51,788 bases of DNA, from the NCBI GenBank assembly GCA_020248405.1, contig JADCHQ010000019.1:1-51788 (forward strand). Reading direction: 5' to 3'. A program made the position numbers and the translations under genes. Within the stretch, counting starts at the first letter, position 1. Each line of letters begins with the position of its first letter. The notes under the pieces were generated by a model that made no database searches, was not told where the DNA came from, and saw only the letters and a list, made by a program, of their open reading frames with translations. This document shows, piece by piece, positions 1 to 8,511 of the stretch. The DNA is from Rhodocyclaceae bacterium (GTDB lineage Bacteria > Pseudomonadota > Gammaproteobacteria > Burkholderiales > Ga0077523).

Positions 1-112
1 CGAGCAGCAGGATCAGGCGCGCCCTGCGCACCTGACCCACGGCCAATGTGCGGCTGCGTTGCATCGCCATCAGTTCCTGCCGCTCGGAAGCACTCAGGTT
101 CATTTTGTTCAT
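1..112 (-). CDS. IS630-family transposase, N-terminal fragment (runs off window)
   Basis: Only the first 37 codons are present. They read MNKMNLSASERQEL, then the basic stretch RTLAVGQVRRARLILLL. This matches the start of the N-terminal helix-turn-helix of IS630-family transposases, where an acidic helix is followed by a conserved (V/A)RRARI(I/V)L segment. ATG at 110-112 is used; a second ATG at 101-103 is in frame. The catalytic DDE domain lies outside the window, so intactness cannot be judged. Confidence 0.7.
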   Translation of the reverse strand, partial: MNKMNLSASERQELMAMQRSRTLAVGQVRRARLILLL

Positions 113-151
113 GCACCTTCGACTAGGTGCAATTTCATTGGTTCAATGTAC
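1..151 (-). mobile_element. One end of an IS630-family insertion sequence
   Basis: The left edge carries the start of an IS630-type transposase reading out of the window. The neighbouring pilus chaperone gene breaks off at its end. IS630 elements insert at TA dinucleotides. Two TA steps, at 149-150 and 152-153, lie exactly where the chaperone reading stops resembling its family, so the element boundary is probably one of these. The other end, the terminal repeats and the TA duplication are outside the window, so the boundary is inferred. Confidence 0.6.
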
Positions 152-395
152 TAGCACCAAAGTCGGTGGTCGGATCCAGCAGGTCTCCCTGCGGTCCAGC
201 GGCCCAAGACAGCCGTTCAACCGTAATCTGGATGCGAGAGTCGCCGGTGTTGACAACCTCGACGGACGCGCTGTGCTGCCCAGCCCGGAGGTCCACCCGC
301 ACGGGCGACACGCTGAACAAACCAGCGGCCAGCACAGCCGCGCTGGCCGCCATTAGGCCCGCGGCAAGAGCAACGCACAGCAGCCTCAGCGCCAA
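135..395 (-). pseudogene. Csu-type pilus assembly chaperone, truncated by the IS630 element
   Basis: The 86-residue reading has a signal peptide (about residues 1-24, ending in AAG) followed by the first strands of a PapD-like chaperone: VSPVRVDL, VEVVNTGDSRIQITVERLSW and DPTTDFGAS. Intact chaperones of this family are about 240-260 residues and continue with a second Ig-like domain. Here the match stops after the PTTDFGAS region, and the reading ends five codons later in the IS end. The start is TTG at 393-395; no in-frame ATG lies upstream. It sits 84 bases after the pilin-like gene, the usual CsuA/B-CsuC order, so the locus was probably a chaperone-usher pilus operon now broken. Confidence 0.7.
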
Positions 396-479
396 AGCTG
401 AATGCCGAAAAAACGATGCGGGCGAGCCATAGCCCGCCCGCGCAGTTCACCCACTGAAGACCACTGAGGCTGCAACCCC

Positions 480-956
480 TCAGAAATCGATGTTAACCGT
501 CACGGTCTGGCCGTAGGCACTAGGATTGACCGACTGGCTTCCCGGCACTCGCCAATAGATCGTCAGCGCCTGGTTGCTACCCGAACCTGTGCGGGCAACA
601 CCCGCCCCGACGGTGCTGGGAAAGACGGCGGTGCGAGCGGAATCAGAGTACAACTCGTAGCTCAGTGCGGAACCGGACGCCGGGGTAGCCGTCATCTGCC
701 GCACGCCCGGAGTCGCGTACACCTTGTAGGCCGTTCCGTTGCTGCAGAGGATGGACATGTCGTTTTGCGCGTCGATTGCGGCGCCCGCATAGACCCCGAA
801 CGCCATGTTCGTGGGTGTGGCCGTGAACGAGCAAGCGGCGGGGACAGTAGCCGACACAGTAAAGGTTGCGGTAGCGGTAAGCGCTTGGACAGCCGGAGCA
901 GTGAATCCCAGAGCCGTAACGCAAGCAAGGACCCGGAAAACCGAAGATTTTTTCAT
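480..956 (-). CDS. Spore coat protein U (SCPU)-domain secreted pilin-like protein
   Basis: A 158-residue protein with a Sec signal peptide (MKKSSVFRVLACVTALGFTA, cleaved near AVQA). A single SCPU domain follows, with the family pattern of an early Cys (AACSFT), a second Cys (ILCSNG), LSYELYSD and the beta-strand ending VTVNIDF. Such proteins are subunits of Csu-type chaperone-usher pili (CsuA/B, CsuE), secreted to the surface. The start at 954-956 is chosen because GGAGA lies about 8 bases upstream and the signal peptide begins there; a 16-residue longer reading lacks support. The downstream chaperone is interrupted and no usher is in the window, so assembly into a pilus is doubtful. Confidence 0.8.
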   Translation of the reverse strand: MKKSSVFRVLACVTALGFTAPAVQALTATATFTVSATVPAACSFTATPTNMAFGVYAGAAIDAQNDMSILCSNGTAYKVYATPGVRQMTATPASGSALSYELYSDSARTAVFPSTVGAGVARTGSGSNQALTIYWRVPGSQSVNPSAYGQTVTVNIDF

Positions 957-1074
957 GAAAACAGTCTCCAAAACCATGGATTGGGAAGACCCGCTTGTCA
1001 CCATGAAGTGTTGTCTGGATTTGATTTGAAAAACAGTAAGCGCAGACTACTGTCTTGGGCGACTTTCAAAAGCT

Positions 1075-1102
1075 TTTACAAGAAATCCAGCATCGCCCTC
1101 AA
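1075..1102 (-). promoter_or_regulatory. Possible sigma-70 promoter for the SCPU gene
   Basis: Read on the minus strand, TTGAGG (1097-1102) and TGTAAA (1075-1080) are separated by 16 bases, about 120 bases upstream of the SCPU start. The 260-base gap around it (957-1216) is AT-richer than the genes on either side and contains no coding sequence I can support. The match is imperfect. Confidence 0.3.
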
Positions 1103-1216
1103 GAATCGGGACGGTTTGCCGTAAACGGCGGGTCGAGTGCGCTACCAGTTTGAACGTCAGGCAGGGCCAGCACAGCGCTTTGAGCTGGGGCTCCCGTGAG
1201 GATCGCGGCAGGAGCC

Positions 1217-2467
1217 CTAGACGAACAACCCTGCTCCGCCCGAGTCATCCGGTTTCCCCGGCCGGTCAGCGCGTCTCCCATTCGACGCGAACCCGTCAAG
1301 CAAGTCTCCGAACTGGTCGTGTATGCGCTCCCAGTCCAGCGCCTGTGCCGTGGCACGCGCCTCGCGTCCCAGGCCAACCGCCTTCTCCGGTGTAGCCACG
1401 AGCTCCGTGGCGCGCTGCACGAACCGGGCAGCATCGGCCACGGGCACCAACAGGCCATTGATGCCATCACGCACGTGGGCCCGCGCGGCCGCGCAATCGA
1501 AGGCCACCACGGCAAGGCCGCTGGCCATGGCCTCGAGTGTAACGTTGCCAAAGGTCTCGGTGAGGCTCGGGAACAGGAACAGGTCCGCCGAGGCATAGAA
1601 GCGCGCAAGCTCCGTCCCTGTACGCATGCCCGCCAGTAACGCCCCGGGACAGCGGCGACGCAGCGTCTCCCGCTGTGGACCATCACCCACCAGCACCAGG
1701 CGCAGCGACGGGTCGACGGCACACATGGCGTGAAAAGCAACGATCGCCAGTTCCAGGTTCTTCTCCGGAGCCAGCCTGCCCACCAGCAGGACGACGCGCC
1801 CCTTGGGCTCCACCCCCCACGATTCGCGCAAGGCAGCATCACGCCAACGCGGGTCGAACAGCTTCGTGTCCACTCCGCGCGACAACACCGCAACATGGCG
1901 AAAGCCCGCCTTTGCCAGGTCGCGCTGCAATTCATCCGTGGGAACCAGCGTCACCTGAGCCCGGTTGTGGAAGTGGCGAAGGTAGGCCTCGATGGGCCGG
2001 CGCAACCAGCCAATGCCGTAGTGCCGACTGTAGCTGTGGAAGTTGGTGTGGAAATCCGAGGCCACAGCGATACCCAGGCGCCGAGCGACGGAGACGGCCG
2101 ACCACCCCAGAGGCCCCTCCGTGGCCACGTGCACCACATCGGGCCGATTGACCCGCCACAGACGCGCCAGAGCCGCCCCAGCGGGCAAGCCCATTCGGAG
2201 GCTGTCGTAGCGCGGGATGGGGAAGCCTGACACCAGAATCTCCTGGAAGCCTGGCTCGTCAGCCGCCACCTCGGCCGAATGCTGGCGCGGCCGGATCAAC
2301 TGAACCTGGTGTCCCCGTGCCCGGAGTCCGCCCACCATGCGGCCCATGGTCATGGCGACGCCGTTGATCTCGGGCGGGAAAGTTTCGGTCACCATGGCCA
2401 CTCGCAGGCCAGGAAGGCCGGCCAGGCCCGGTTGCGGCGGTTGGGGAGGCTGCGTAATCACTTGCAC
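1217..2467 (-). CDS. GT-B glycosyltransferase, family 4 (lipid glycosyltransferase-like)
   Basis: A 416-residue GT4 enzyme. The N-terminal Rossmann half begins VAMVTETFPPEINGVA, the usual acceptor-side opening of this family. The C-terminal half has VLLVGRLAPEKNLELAI and the EX7E nucleotide-sugar motif in LTETFGNVTLEAMASG. The pattern resembles diacylglycerol and phosphatidylinositol glycosyltransferases (SqdX, PimB-like), and dgkA next door fits lipid metabolism, but acceptor and sugar are inference. It is cytoplasmic, possibly membrane-associated. Start is GTG at 2465-2467 with no clear ribosome site. A later GTG before VAMVTETF would remove the Pro-rich leader and is also possible. Confidence 0.8.
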   Translation of the reverse strand: MQVITQPPQPPQPGLAGLPGLRVAMVTETFPPEINGVAMTMGRMVGGLRARGHQVQLIRPRQHSAEVAADEPGFQEILVSGFPIPRYDSLRMGLPAGAALARLWRVNRPDVVHVATEGPLGWSAVSVARRLGIAVASDFHTNFHSYSRHYGIGWLRRPIEAYLRHFHNRAQVTLVPTDELQRDLAKAGFRHVAVLSRGVDTKLFDPRWRDAALRESWGVEPKGRVVLLVGRLAPEKNLELAIVAFHAMCAVDPSLRLVLVGDGPQRETLRRRCPGALLAGMRTGTELARFYASADLFLFPSLTETFGNVTLEAMASGLAVVAFDCAAARAHVRDGINGLLVPVADAARFVQRATELVATPEKAVGLGREARATAQALDWERIHDQFGDLLDGFASNGRRADRPGKPDDSGGAGLFV

Positions 2468-2541
2468 GGGTAAAAAGCTTGCCCACCCCAGTTGAAACCT
2501 CCGTGACGCGCAGGTGACGTCCGCGTGACATGCGCGACGGT

Positions 2542-2925
2542 TCAGCCGAACAAAACCAGAGCCCAGACCAGGACCACATTCAAAAGCGAAATCAACACCG
2601 CTGCGCTGCCGATATCCTTGGCTCGCTTGGCGAGGCGATGGTCTTCCAAAGAAATGCGGTCTACGGCCGCCTCCACGGCAGAGTTGAGCAATTCCACCAC
2701 CAGCACCAGCAATACGCTCGCCACCAACAGCGCACGCCCTGCGCCGGATGCAGGCACGAGGAAAGCCACGGGCAACAACAGGGCCGCAAGCAGCACCTCC
2801 TGGCGAAATGCGTCCTCGTGCCGGTAGGCGGCACGCAACCCGTCGAGGGAATAGGCCAAGGCGTTCAGGATGCGGCGCAGCCCCGTCTTTCCCTTGTGTG
2901 GACTCTCCGGCGGTATGGGATGCAT
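2542..2925 (-). CDS. dgkA: Diacylglycerol kinase
   Basis: A 127-residue integral membrane kinase of prokaryotic DgkA type, which phosphorylates diacylglycerol released during membrane-derived oligosaccharide or LPS modification. Three hydrophobic segments are visible (about 43-60, 65-83 and 106-126). The family signature is present: ALAYSLDGLRAA, then RHEDAFRQE, then VELLNSAVEAAVDRI with the catalytic Glu region, then the RAKDIGSAAV motif. Length matches the family (about 120-130). ATG at 2923-2925. It precedes the glycosyltransferase on the same strand, with about 75 bases between. Confidence 0.95.
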   Translation of the reverse strand: MHPIPPESPHKGKTGLRRILNALAYSLDGLRAAYRHEDAFRQEVLLAALLLPVAFLVPASGAGRALLVASVLLVLVVELLNSAVEAAVDRISLEDHRLAKRAKDIGSAAVLISLLNVVLVWALVLFG

Positions 2926-3064
2926 GGGCGGTGTCGGGAAACAGGGCGGCGGGAGGTACGGCAGGTGGAACTTATCGGCGCATTGCTACGATTTCGTGTC
3001 TGGTCGCCGGAGCGGCGCCGGCGGCAATTGGCTCGGATCGAGGGGCGAGCGCGCTGGCGCGGCA

Positions 3065-3910
3065 TCAGGGCTGGAACAGATACAGCCGATAGCCCACGGG
3101 TTGCAGGTCCTGCGCCTCCAGACGCATGCGCACCGTGGCCTCGGCCCCAGGCCCAATGCCGGCGCCGGGCGCGGCCGGCGCGAGGTATTCAGTGGCCGTA
3201 AAGGCTCGGCGGATGACCGCTTCGTCACGGACATTGGTAAGTGTCAGTTCCAGCAGCGGCCAGGCCTGGGCGAAGGGGGCGTGGTTACGGATGGTGGCGG
3301 TCAGCAGCACCCTTCCCGGGCGAGCCGGGTCCAGGGCTCGCAGGTCCGAGCCTTCGATGGACAACCGCTCGGTTTCCCGGGGCATGGGTACGGCGCATCC
3401 CAGGGGACGGCAAGCTCGTTCGAGCCAGGGCCTGAGCGCTGGCGCCCGCGCCGCCACCTCTGCCCGCAAAAAATAAGTGGCCTGCGCGAGCGCCGCGCCA
3501 GCGAGCAAGAACACCAGAACCGCTGACCAGCCGCCCCCGCGCCGTACCGCCATGGCAGATCGATCGGATGCGATGACGGGCTGAGAAGCCGGCGCTGCGG
3601 TCTGGGGCGCCCTCGCACCACGCCCTCCCCCGTCGTGCGCGGCCGCCGGCGAAGTCGATCCCCGTCTGGCGCCCGCCTGCGCTTCCTGCGGCGGAGGCGC
3701 CTGCTCCTGCCGGCCTGTGGTTGGCCCGGCTGGCGCAGCAGTCAGCCCCGGCAGCGCGTCACCGCGCGGATCGCTCGCCGTCAGGGAAACGAAGGCATCG
3801 AAGACGGTCTCGCACACGCCGCAGCGCACCTGCCCAGCCGAAGCCTGCAACTGATCGAGGGTGACGCGAAATGCCGCACCGCAAGACGCGCAACGCGTGA
3901 ACATGGTCAT
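3065..3910 (-). CDS. Zinc-ribbon DUF3426 membrane protein
   Basis: A 281-residue protein. The N-terminal MJ0042-type zinc ribbon has two CxxC pairs (CASC and CGVC, 20 residues apart). A low-complexity Pro/Ala/Gln linker follows, then one membrane segment (GWSAVLVFLLAGAALA) and a C-terminal DUF3426 domain predicted periplasmic (LSIEGSDLRALDPARPGRVLL; HAPFAQAWPLLELTLTN). Its function is unknown. Genes of this type commonly follow prmA in betaproteobacteria. ATG at 3908-3910 overlaps the prmA stop as ATGA, indicating translational coupling; an ATG two codons later is the alternative. Confidence 0.85.
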   Translation of the reverse strand: MTMFTRCASCGAAFRVTLDQLQASAGQVRCGVCETVFDAFVSLTASDPRGDALPGLTAAPAGPTTGRQEQAPPPQEAQAGARRGSTSPAAAHDGGGRGARAPQTAAPASQPVIASDRSAMAVRRGGGWSAVLVFLLAGAALAQATYFLRAEVAARAPALRPWLERACRPLGCAVPMPRETERLSIEGSDLRALDPARPGRVLLTATIRNHAPFAQAWPLLELTLTNVRDEAVIRRAFTATEYLAPAAPGAGIGPGAEATVRMRLEAQDLQPVGYRLYLFQP

Positions 3911-4806
3911 GGACGGCGCCGCCCCCACAATCGCACCCAGCCGTCTCGAGCCCGAGAGGGTTCGAAGTCGAACCAGGGGGCATAGGCCCGCACCACCTCC
4001 TCCGACTGGGTCTCGAGCACGCCCGAGAGCACCACACTGCCGCCAGGCATCGAAAGGGTTGACAACAAGGGCGCCAGCACCCGCAGCGGGTTAGCCAGGA
4101 TGTTGGCCACCACCACCTGGACAGGCGGCGCATCCAGTTCATCCGGGCCACAGAAGCAAGCCTCAACCCCATTGGCAGCAGCGTTGGCCCGGCTTGCCGA
4201 CACCGCAGCCGGGTCGATGTCCACGCCCCGCACGTCCGAGGCGCCCAGCAGGCAGGCGGCGATGGCGAGCACCCCCGATCCGCAACCGTAGTCGATGACA
4301 CTGGCGCCAGGAGGAAGATGAAGGTCCAGCCATTCCAGACACAGGCCGGTGGTGGGGTGGCTGCCTGTGCCGAAGGCCAGACCCGGGTCCAGCCTGAGAT
4401 TCAGCGCGCGGGGATCGGGCGGCTCGCACCAAGTAGGGACAATCCACAACCGCGGGCTCGCCTGCAGGGGCGCAAACTGCTCACGGGTCAGGCGGACCCA
4501 GTCCTGGTCGGGAACGGCATCCTCATGGGGCTCAGCGTCGACACCGCAATCGGCGCAGGCCCGACGGGAAACTCCAAGGGCATCGCTGTCGGCCGGGAAC
4601 AGCGCCGCCACCTCGCTGTCGAGCCAGGCGCCGGGCGTTGCCGCTCCAGGTTCACCAAACAAGGGCTGCTCTTCGGGCGTCCCGGCGCGGGCGTCGGACA
4701 CATCCACGGACACCGCCCCTCCCTCCAGCAGCGCCTCGGACAATCGCTGCGCCGCCTCGGCACCCGCAACAATTCGCACCCGCCGCCAATGCGCCATCGC
4801 CGCCAC
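3907..4806 (-). CDS. prmA: Ribosomal protein L11 methyltransferase
   Basis: A SAM-dependent enzyme that trimethylates ribosomal protein L11. The 299 residues contain the PrmA signature: DWVRLTREQFAPL, LDPGLAFGTGSHPTTGLCLEWL, the SAM-binding loop VIDYGCGSGVLAIAA, VDIDPAAV and the VVANILANPL motif. GTG at 4804-4806 gives MAAMAHWRRV; an ATG three codons in (4795-4797) is equally plausible. It follows accC by 13 bases in the aroQ-accB-accC-prmA run. Confidence 0.95.
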   Translation of the reverse strand: MAAMAHWRRVRIVAGAEAAQRLSEALLEGGAVSVDVSDARAGTPEEQPLFGEPGAATPGAWLDSEVAALFPADSDALGVSRRACADCGVDAEPHEDAVPDQDWVRLTREQFAPLQASPRLWIVPTWCEPPDPRALNLRLDPGLAFGTGSHPTTGLCLEWLDLHLPPGASVIDYGCGSGVLAIAACLLGASDVRGVDIDPAAVSASRANAAANGVEACFCGPDELDAPPVQVVVANILANPLRVLAPLLSTLSMPGGSVVLSGVLETQSEEVVRAYAPWFDFEPSRARDGWVRLWGRRRP

Positions 4807-4819
4807 CCGCGCTCGTTGC

Positions 4820-6175
4820 TCAGCCCGCCTTGCTCACCTGCGAGAGCTTGTGTTCCAGATAGTGAATGCTGGTGCCCCCTCGCATGAAGGCGCTGTCGTT
4901 CATGATTTCCTGGTGCAACGCGATGTTGGTCAGGATGCCCTCCACCACCATCTCGGAGAGCGCGATACGCATGCGGGCGATGGCCTGCTCGCGCGTATCT
5001 CCGTAGGTGATGAGCTTGCCCACCAAGGAATCGTAGTGGGGCGGGACCACGTAATTGGCAAAGGCGTGGGAATCCACGCGCACCCCGGGCCCTCCTGGCG
5101 CATGCCAGGCCGTGACGCGCCCGGGCGAGGGAGTGAAGCGGAAGGGGTGCTCGGCATTGATGCGGCATTCGATGGCGTGGCCCTTGAAGACGACGTCGCG
5201 CTGCCGGAACGGCAATTTTTCCCCCGCTGCCACTCGAATCTGGGTCTGCACGATGTCGATGCCTGTGATCATCTCGGTGACCGGATGCTCCACCTGGACC
5301 CGGGTGTTCATTTCGATGAAGTAGAACTCACCGTTTTCATACAGAAACTCAAAGGTGCCTGCACCGCGGTAGCCGATCTTGCGGCTCGCCTCCGCGCAGC
5401 GCTCGCCAATGCGGGCGAGTTCCCGGGCCGCCAGCAGCGGCGCGGGCGCTTCCTCGATCACCTTCTGGTGGCGTCGCTGCATGGAACAGTCGCGGGTTCC
5501 AAGGTGTACCGCGCCGCGGTGTTCGTCGGCCAGCACCTGCACCTCGATGTGACGAGGGTTTTCGAGGAATTTCTCCATGTACACGGTGGAGTTGCCGAAG
5601 GCTGCCTGGGCTTCGCTGCGAGTGGTGTTCACTGCGCTCAGCAGCGCCGCCTCGGTGTGAACCACCCGCATGCCGCGTCCACCCCCGCCGCCGGCAGCCT
5701 TGATGATCACGGGATAGCCGATGGCGCGGGCAATCTTAACGATCTGCGCCGGCTCCTCGGGTAACGCGCCCTCCACCCCGGGCACCACGGGCACCCCGGC
5801 CTTCTGCATGGCGGCTTTGGCGCTCACCTTGTCGCCCATGAGGCGAATGGTATCGGGGCGCGGCCCGATGAACACGAAGCCGCTTTTTTCCACGCGCTCG
5901 GCGAAATCGGCGTTCTCCGACAGGAAGCCATAGCCGGGATGGATGGCCTCGGCGTCCGTGACCTCGGCGGCGCTGATGATGGCCGGAACGTTGAGATAGC
6001 TCTGAGACGACGGCGCCGGCCCGATGCACACCGATTCGTCGGCCAGGCGCACGTACTTGGCGTCCTTGTCGGCCTCGGAATGCACCGCCACGGTCTTGAT
6101 GCCCATCTCCCGGCAGGCGCGCTGGATCCGAAGGGCAATCTCGCCGCGGTTGGCGATGAGAATCTTCTCGAACAC
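4820..6175 (-). CDS. accC: Acetyl-CoA carboxylase, biotin carboxylase subunit
   Basis: An ATP-dependent enzyme that carboxylates the biotin on AccB, the first step of malonyl-CoA formation for fatty acid synthesis. The 451 residues cover the whole family. There is an N-terminal biotin-carboxylase domain ([14 protein letters not shown]), an ATP-grasp glycine loop ([13 protein letters not shown]), [17 protein letters not shown], metal/ATP ligands in [16 protein letters not shown] and the C-terminal [11 protein letters not shown] segment. The start is GTG at 6173-6175, with AGGAG eight bases upstream. It lies 54 bases after accB. Confidence 0.98.
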   Translation of the reverse strand: MFEKILIANRGEIALRIQRACREMGIKTVAVHSEADKDAKYVRLADESVCIGPAPSSQSYLNVPAIISAAEVTDAEAIHPGYGFLSENADFAERVEKSGFVFIGPRPDTIRLMGDKVSAKAAMQKAGVPVVPGVEGALPEEPAQIVKIARAIGYPVIIKAAGGGGGRGMRVVHTEAALLSAVNTTRSEAQAAFGNSTVYMEKFLENPRHIEVQVLADEHRGAVHLGTRDCSMQRRHQKVIEEAPAPLLAARELARIGERCAEASRKIGYRGAGTFEFLYENGEFYFIEMNTRVQVEHPVTEMITGIDIVQTQIRVAAGEKLPFRQRDVVFKGHAIECRINAEHPFRFTPSPGRVTAWHAPGGPGVRVDSHAFANYVVPPHYDSLVGKLITYGDTREQAIARMRIALSEMVVEGILTNIALHQEIMNDSAFMRGGTSIHYLEHKLSQVSKAG

Positions 6176-6229
6176 TCGGGGTTCTCCTGAAGGACTTTTC
6201 CCGCGAGGGGCCGCGATGACCAGCCCCGA

Positions 6230-6691
6230 TCAGCCGATCACGAACAGGGGCTCGCCGTATTCGACCGGCTGGCCGTTCTCCACCAGGATGGCCTTTACCA
6301 CACCCGCTTTGTCGCTCTCGATTTCGTTGAGAAGTTTCATCGCCTCGATGATGCAAAGCGTGTCGCCTTCGCTCACCGTCTGCCCCACCTCCACGAACGG
6401 CTTCCCCCCAGGGCTTGCCGCGCGGTAGAAGGTGCCCACCATGGGCGAATCGATGGCGTGGCCGTCGAGTTCGCCAGCGGCGCCACTGGCCAAGGCGTCG
6501 CCGCCCGCTGGCGGCTGAGCGGGCGTGGCTGGCGGCATCACGGCGGCGGCCGCGGGCACGGCAATCACTGGCGCACCAGGCAAGGCGTGGCGCGTGATGC
6601 GCACCCGCTCCTCGCCCTCGGCGATCTCCAGTTCCGCAATACCGGATTTCTCCACCAGATCGATCAGGGCCTTCACCTTGCGCAGATCCAC
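6230..6691 (-). CDS. accB: Acetyl-CoA carboxylase, biotin carboxyl carrier protein
   Basis: A 153-residue BCCP. The N-terminal segment is [20 protein letters not shown], followed by an Ala/Pro-rich flexible linker (about 38-75) and a C-terminal biotinyl domain ([14 protein letters not shown] onward). The biotinylation site is EAMK, with the lysine at about residue 119. The domain ends with [11 protein letters not shown], as expected. It is the mobile carrier between AccC and the carboxyltransferase. Start is GTG at 6689-6691, behind GAGGGGAG at a 7-base spacing. Confidence 0.97.
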   Translation of the reverse strand: MDLRKVKALIDLVEKSGIAELEIAEGEERVRITRHALPGAPVIAVPAAAAVMPPATPAQPPAGGDALASGAAGELDGHAIDSPMVGTFYRAASPGGKPFVEVGQTVSEGDTLCIIEAMKLLNEIESDKAGVVKAILVENGQPVEYGEPLFVIG

Positions 6692-6725
6692 GAACGCACT
6701 CCCCTCGAAAATTGAACCCGTGCCC

Positions 6726-7163
6726 TCAGGGCTGCGCCAGCGCCCGTTCCAGCGCCAGCAGGTAGCCCTGGGGCCCCAGACCGCAGATCATCCCCACCGC
6801 CAGGTCGGTAAAGTAGGAATGGTGGCGGAACGGTTCACGGGCAAACACGTTGGACAAGTGCACCTCGATGAAGGGCACCTTGACGGCGGCCAGCGCGTCG
6901 CGCAAAGCGACGCTGGTGTGGGTGAAGGCCGCTGGGTTGATGATCACGAAATCAACGGGTGCGTCCAGCAATGCCTGGACGCGGGCCACCAGTTCAGCCT
7001 CGTTGTTGCTTTGAAAACTCTCCAATGTCGCCCCGGCGGCCTCTGCCCGCCGGCGCAATCCCGCCTCCACATCGGCGAGGGTCGTGGTCCCGTACACATG
7101 GGGTTCGCGCCGCCCCAGCAAATTGAGGTTGGGTCCATGCAGGACGAGAATCCGCCGGGCCAT
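6726..7163 (-). CDS. aroQ: Type II 3-dehydroquinate dehydratase
   Basis: Converts 3-dehydroquinate to 3-dehydroshikimate in the shikimate pathway; cytoplasmic dodecamer in the family. The 145 residues show [16 protein letters not shown] with the catalytic Tyr (about 24), [16 protein letters not shown], and [17 protein letters not shown] with the catalytic His. ATG at 7161-7163 is chosen because GGAG lies nine bases upstream and the family begins with [10 protein letters not shown]; an upstream in-frame start would add eight residues. It is the first gene of the aroQ-accB-accC-prmA unit, 34 bases before accB. Confidence 0.97.
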   Translation of the reverse strand: MARRILVLHGPNLNLLGRREPHVYGTTTLADVEAGLRRRAEAAGATLESFQSNNEAELVARVQALLDAPVDFVIINPAAFTHTSVALRDALAAVKVPFIEVHLSNVFAREPFRHHSYFTDLAVGMICGLGPQGYLLALERALAQP

Positions 7164-7222
7164 GGCAGCTAGCTCCGTTGCCGACACCCGGTTTCAGCGG
7201 GACGCTGACCCCTCTGGTCTGG

Positions 7223-7250
7223 CTTATATTTGCCCCAGTTTGCTGCAGAT
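7223..7250 (-). promoter_or_regulatory. Possible promoter of the aroQ-acc operon
   Basis: On the minus strand a good -10 match, TATAAG (7223-7228), lies about 60 bases before the aroQ start in the only AT-rich part of the gap. No convincing -35 is found at the right distance. Confidence 0.3.
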
Positions 7251-7382
7251 CGACGCATTTTGTCCAGCGAAGGAGCCCCCGCGAATCGCTCCCGTCAGTA
7301 CCGGATTGCTACCCCGTGCGTGGCGGCGGATGGCGCCAGATCATGGAGCACGAGACCATCGGCTGCGCCGAAGACTCCTCTC

Positions 7383-7411
7383 AAAAAACCATCGAAAAGA
7401 GTCTGTTTTCG
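7383..7411 (-). terminator. Weak hairpin terminator candidate after the TlpA-like gene
   Basis: On the minus strand CGAAAA (7406-7411) and TTTTCG (7393-7398) can pair around a 7-base loop. A run of six T (7383-7388) follows after a few bases. The stem is short and A/T-rich, so strength is doubtful. The remaining bases of this 279-base gap hold no gene I can support. Confidence 0.3.
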
Positions 7412-7442
7412 GCGCTGATGTCCGGAGAAAGCGTTTTTTGCT

Positions 7443-7973
7443 TCAAAGAAGCGGCGAAACGATAGCCTCCAGCCGGGCTTCGGTGGTTGCACCCAGAATG
7501 GTCTGTACGACCCGCCCGGACCGATCCACCACCACCGTGAAGGGCAGCGCACCCATCTCGTTTCCCAGACTTCGCGCCAGTTCCAGGGCGTCGAGTTGGC
7601 CCACCAGATTGGGGTAGTTCACGCCCAACGTTTGCAGAAATGGCCGGACGGCCTCCAGTTCGTCCACGGCCACCCCCACGAACTGCAAACCTTGCGCCCC
7701 GAGACGCTGCTGCATGCGCACGAAATCGGGAATCTCCTTGCGGCAGGGGGCGCACCACGTGGCCCAGAAGTTCACCACCATCACCTTCCCCTTCCAGGCG
7801 GCAAGGCTGCCCTTGCCGCCCTCCGGGGTGGCCAGGCTCACCGACATGAAGCCAGCAGGCGTGACCGCGGTACCTTGCGGTGGCTGGCGTGTGGCCGGAT
7901 TGAAGTACAGGCCAGCCGCCAGGGCGGAAAGGGCAACGGCGATGAACAGGAAAGCCTGGCGGGTCTTCGACAT
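7443..7973 (-). CDS. TlpA-family membrane-anchored thioredoxin
   Basis: A 176-residue thiol-disulfide protein. An N-terminal signal anchor (residues 7-23, FLFIAVALSALAAGLYF) places the thioredoxin domain in the periplasm. The active site is WCAPC at about residues 73-77 within VVNFWATWCAPCRKE, followed by the cis-Pro region ALPFTVVVDRSGRV. Such proteins reduce apocytochrome c or other periplasmic cysteines. The start ATG at 7971-7973 coincides with the signal anchor; a much longer upstream reading is out of character. It follows the isolated DsbD N-terminal domain gene by 31 bases, suggesting the two act together. Confidence 0.9.
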   Translation of the reverse strand: MSKTRQAFLFIAVALSALAAGLYFNPATRQPPQGTAVTPAGFMSVSLATPEGGKGSLAAWKGKVMVVNFWATWCAPCRKEIPDFVRMQQRLGAQGLQFVGVAVDELEAVRPFLQTLGVNYPNLVGQLDALELARSLGNEMGALPFTVVVDRSGRVVQTILGATTEARLEAIVSPLL

Positions 7974-8004
7974 GGTCAGTCCGGATAACAGGTGAAGGGG
8001 GCGC

Positions 8005-8511
8005 TCAGCGCGCCAGGGCGGGCTCGCGCAATGCATCCGTGACCGGGCCCGGGGCGGGGCGCATGACTGCCGTCTCGGGCCGGCCCCGCTCCAGGGAGAG
8101 GCGCTGCTCCCGGGGCGTGTAACAAACGCCCGCGTCGGCACAGCCCTGGAAGCGAACCACCAGGGTCAACCCCGCAGCACCAGGGGGCAGTCGCTGCACG
8201 GCGAAGCGCGCCTCCACCTCGCCGCGGTAGATACGCACCCGCCCGAAAAACTCGTCGTCGATTTCCTGACCGGGGGGCAACCGGGGGGCTCCCAGGGTTA
8301 CGCCGGCAGGCTCGGCGGAAAAACGCAGCTTGTCCTGGTACAGGTAATGGCCAGGCGCCACCCGCAGCCGCACGGTGATCTGCCCATCTTCCCCAAGGCG
8401 GCCAGAGACGCGAAAAGCCTGGTCCACCGGCAGCACCGCCGCACCCGCGGGAGCGAGCGCGGCCAGGAGGAAGAAAGCGAGCGTGGCAGCAAACAGCTTC
8501 AAAGGGATCAT
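8005..8511 (-). CDS. DsbD N-terminal (alpha) domain protein, lacking the membrane and thioredoxin domains
   Basis: A 168-residue exported protein: signal peptide (1-25), then the immunoglobulin-like nDsbD domain. Supporting segments are VDQAFRVSGRL, VAPGHYLYQDKLRF and the redox pair in FQGCADAGVCYTP (Cys about 124 and 130). Full DsbD is about 570-600 residues, with an eight-helix electron-conducting domain and a C-terminal thioredoxin domain. Here the reading stops after PVTDALREPALAR, and the next gene starts 31 bases on. No DsbD membrane segment is present in any frame nearby. ATG at 8509-8511 overlaps the cutA stop (ATGA). Either a natural standalone periplasmic reductant partner or the remnant of an internal deletion. 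Confidence 0.8.
   Translation of the reverse strand: MIPLKLFAATLAFFLLAALAPAGAAVLPVDQAFRVSGRLGEDGQITVRLRVAPGHYLYQDKLRFSAEPAGVTLGAPRLPPGQEIDDEFFGRVRIYRGEVEARFAVQRLPPGAAGLTLVVRFQGCADAGVCYTPREQRLSLERGRPETAVMRPAPGPVTDALREPALAR

Noticed and set aside
1188..1219. GGGCTCC/GGAGCCC hairpin as a terminator for the glycosyltransferase
   Set aside because: It has no U-run and spans the stop codon with a long loop.
4349..5764. A 471-codon reading antisense to accC
   Set aside because: Mirror of the accC gene; there is no motif or ribosome site.
7178..7465. Short plus-strand reading in the gap between aroQ and the TlpA-like gene
   Set aside because: It starts inside aroQ's upstream region, overlaps the TlpA stop, and shows no coding bias or family similarity.
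8005..8511. Frameshifted full-length dsbD
   Set aside because: All three frames between the stop and the TlpA start were considered; the gap is only 31 bases, so no membrane domain can be hidden.
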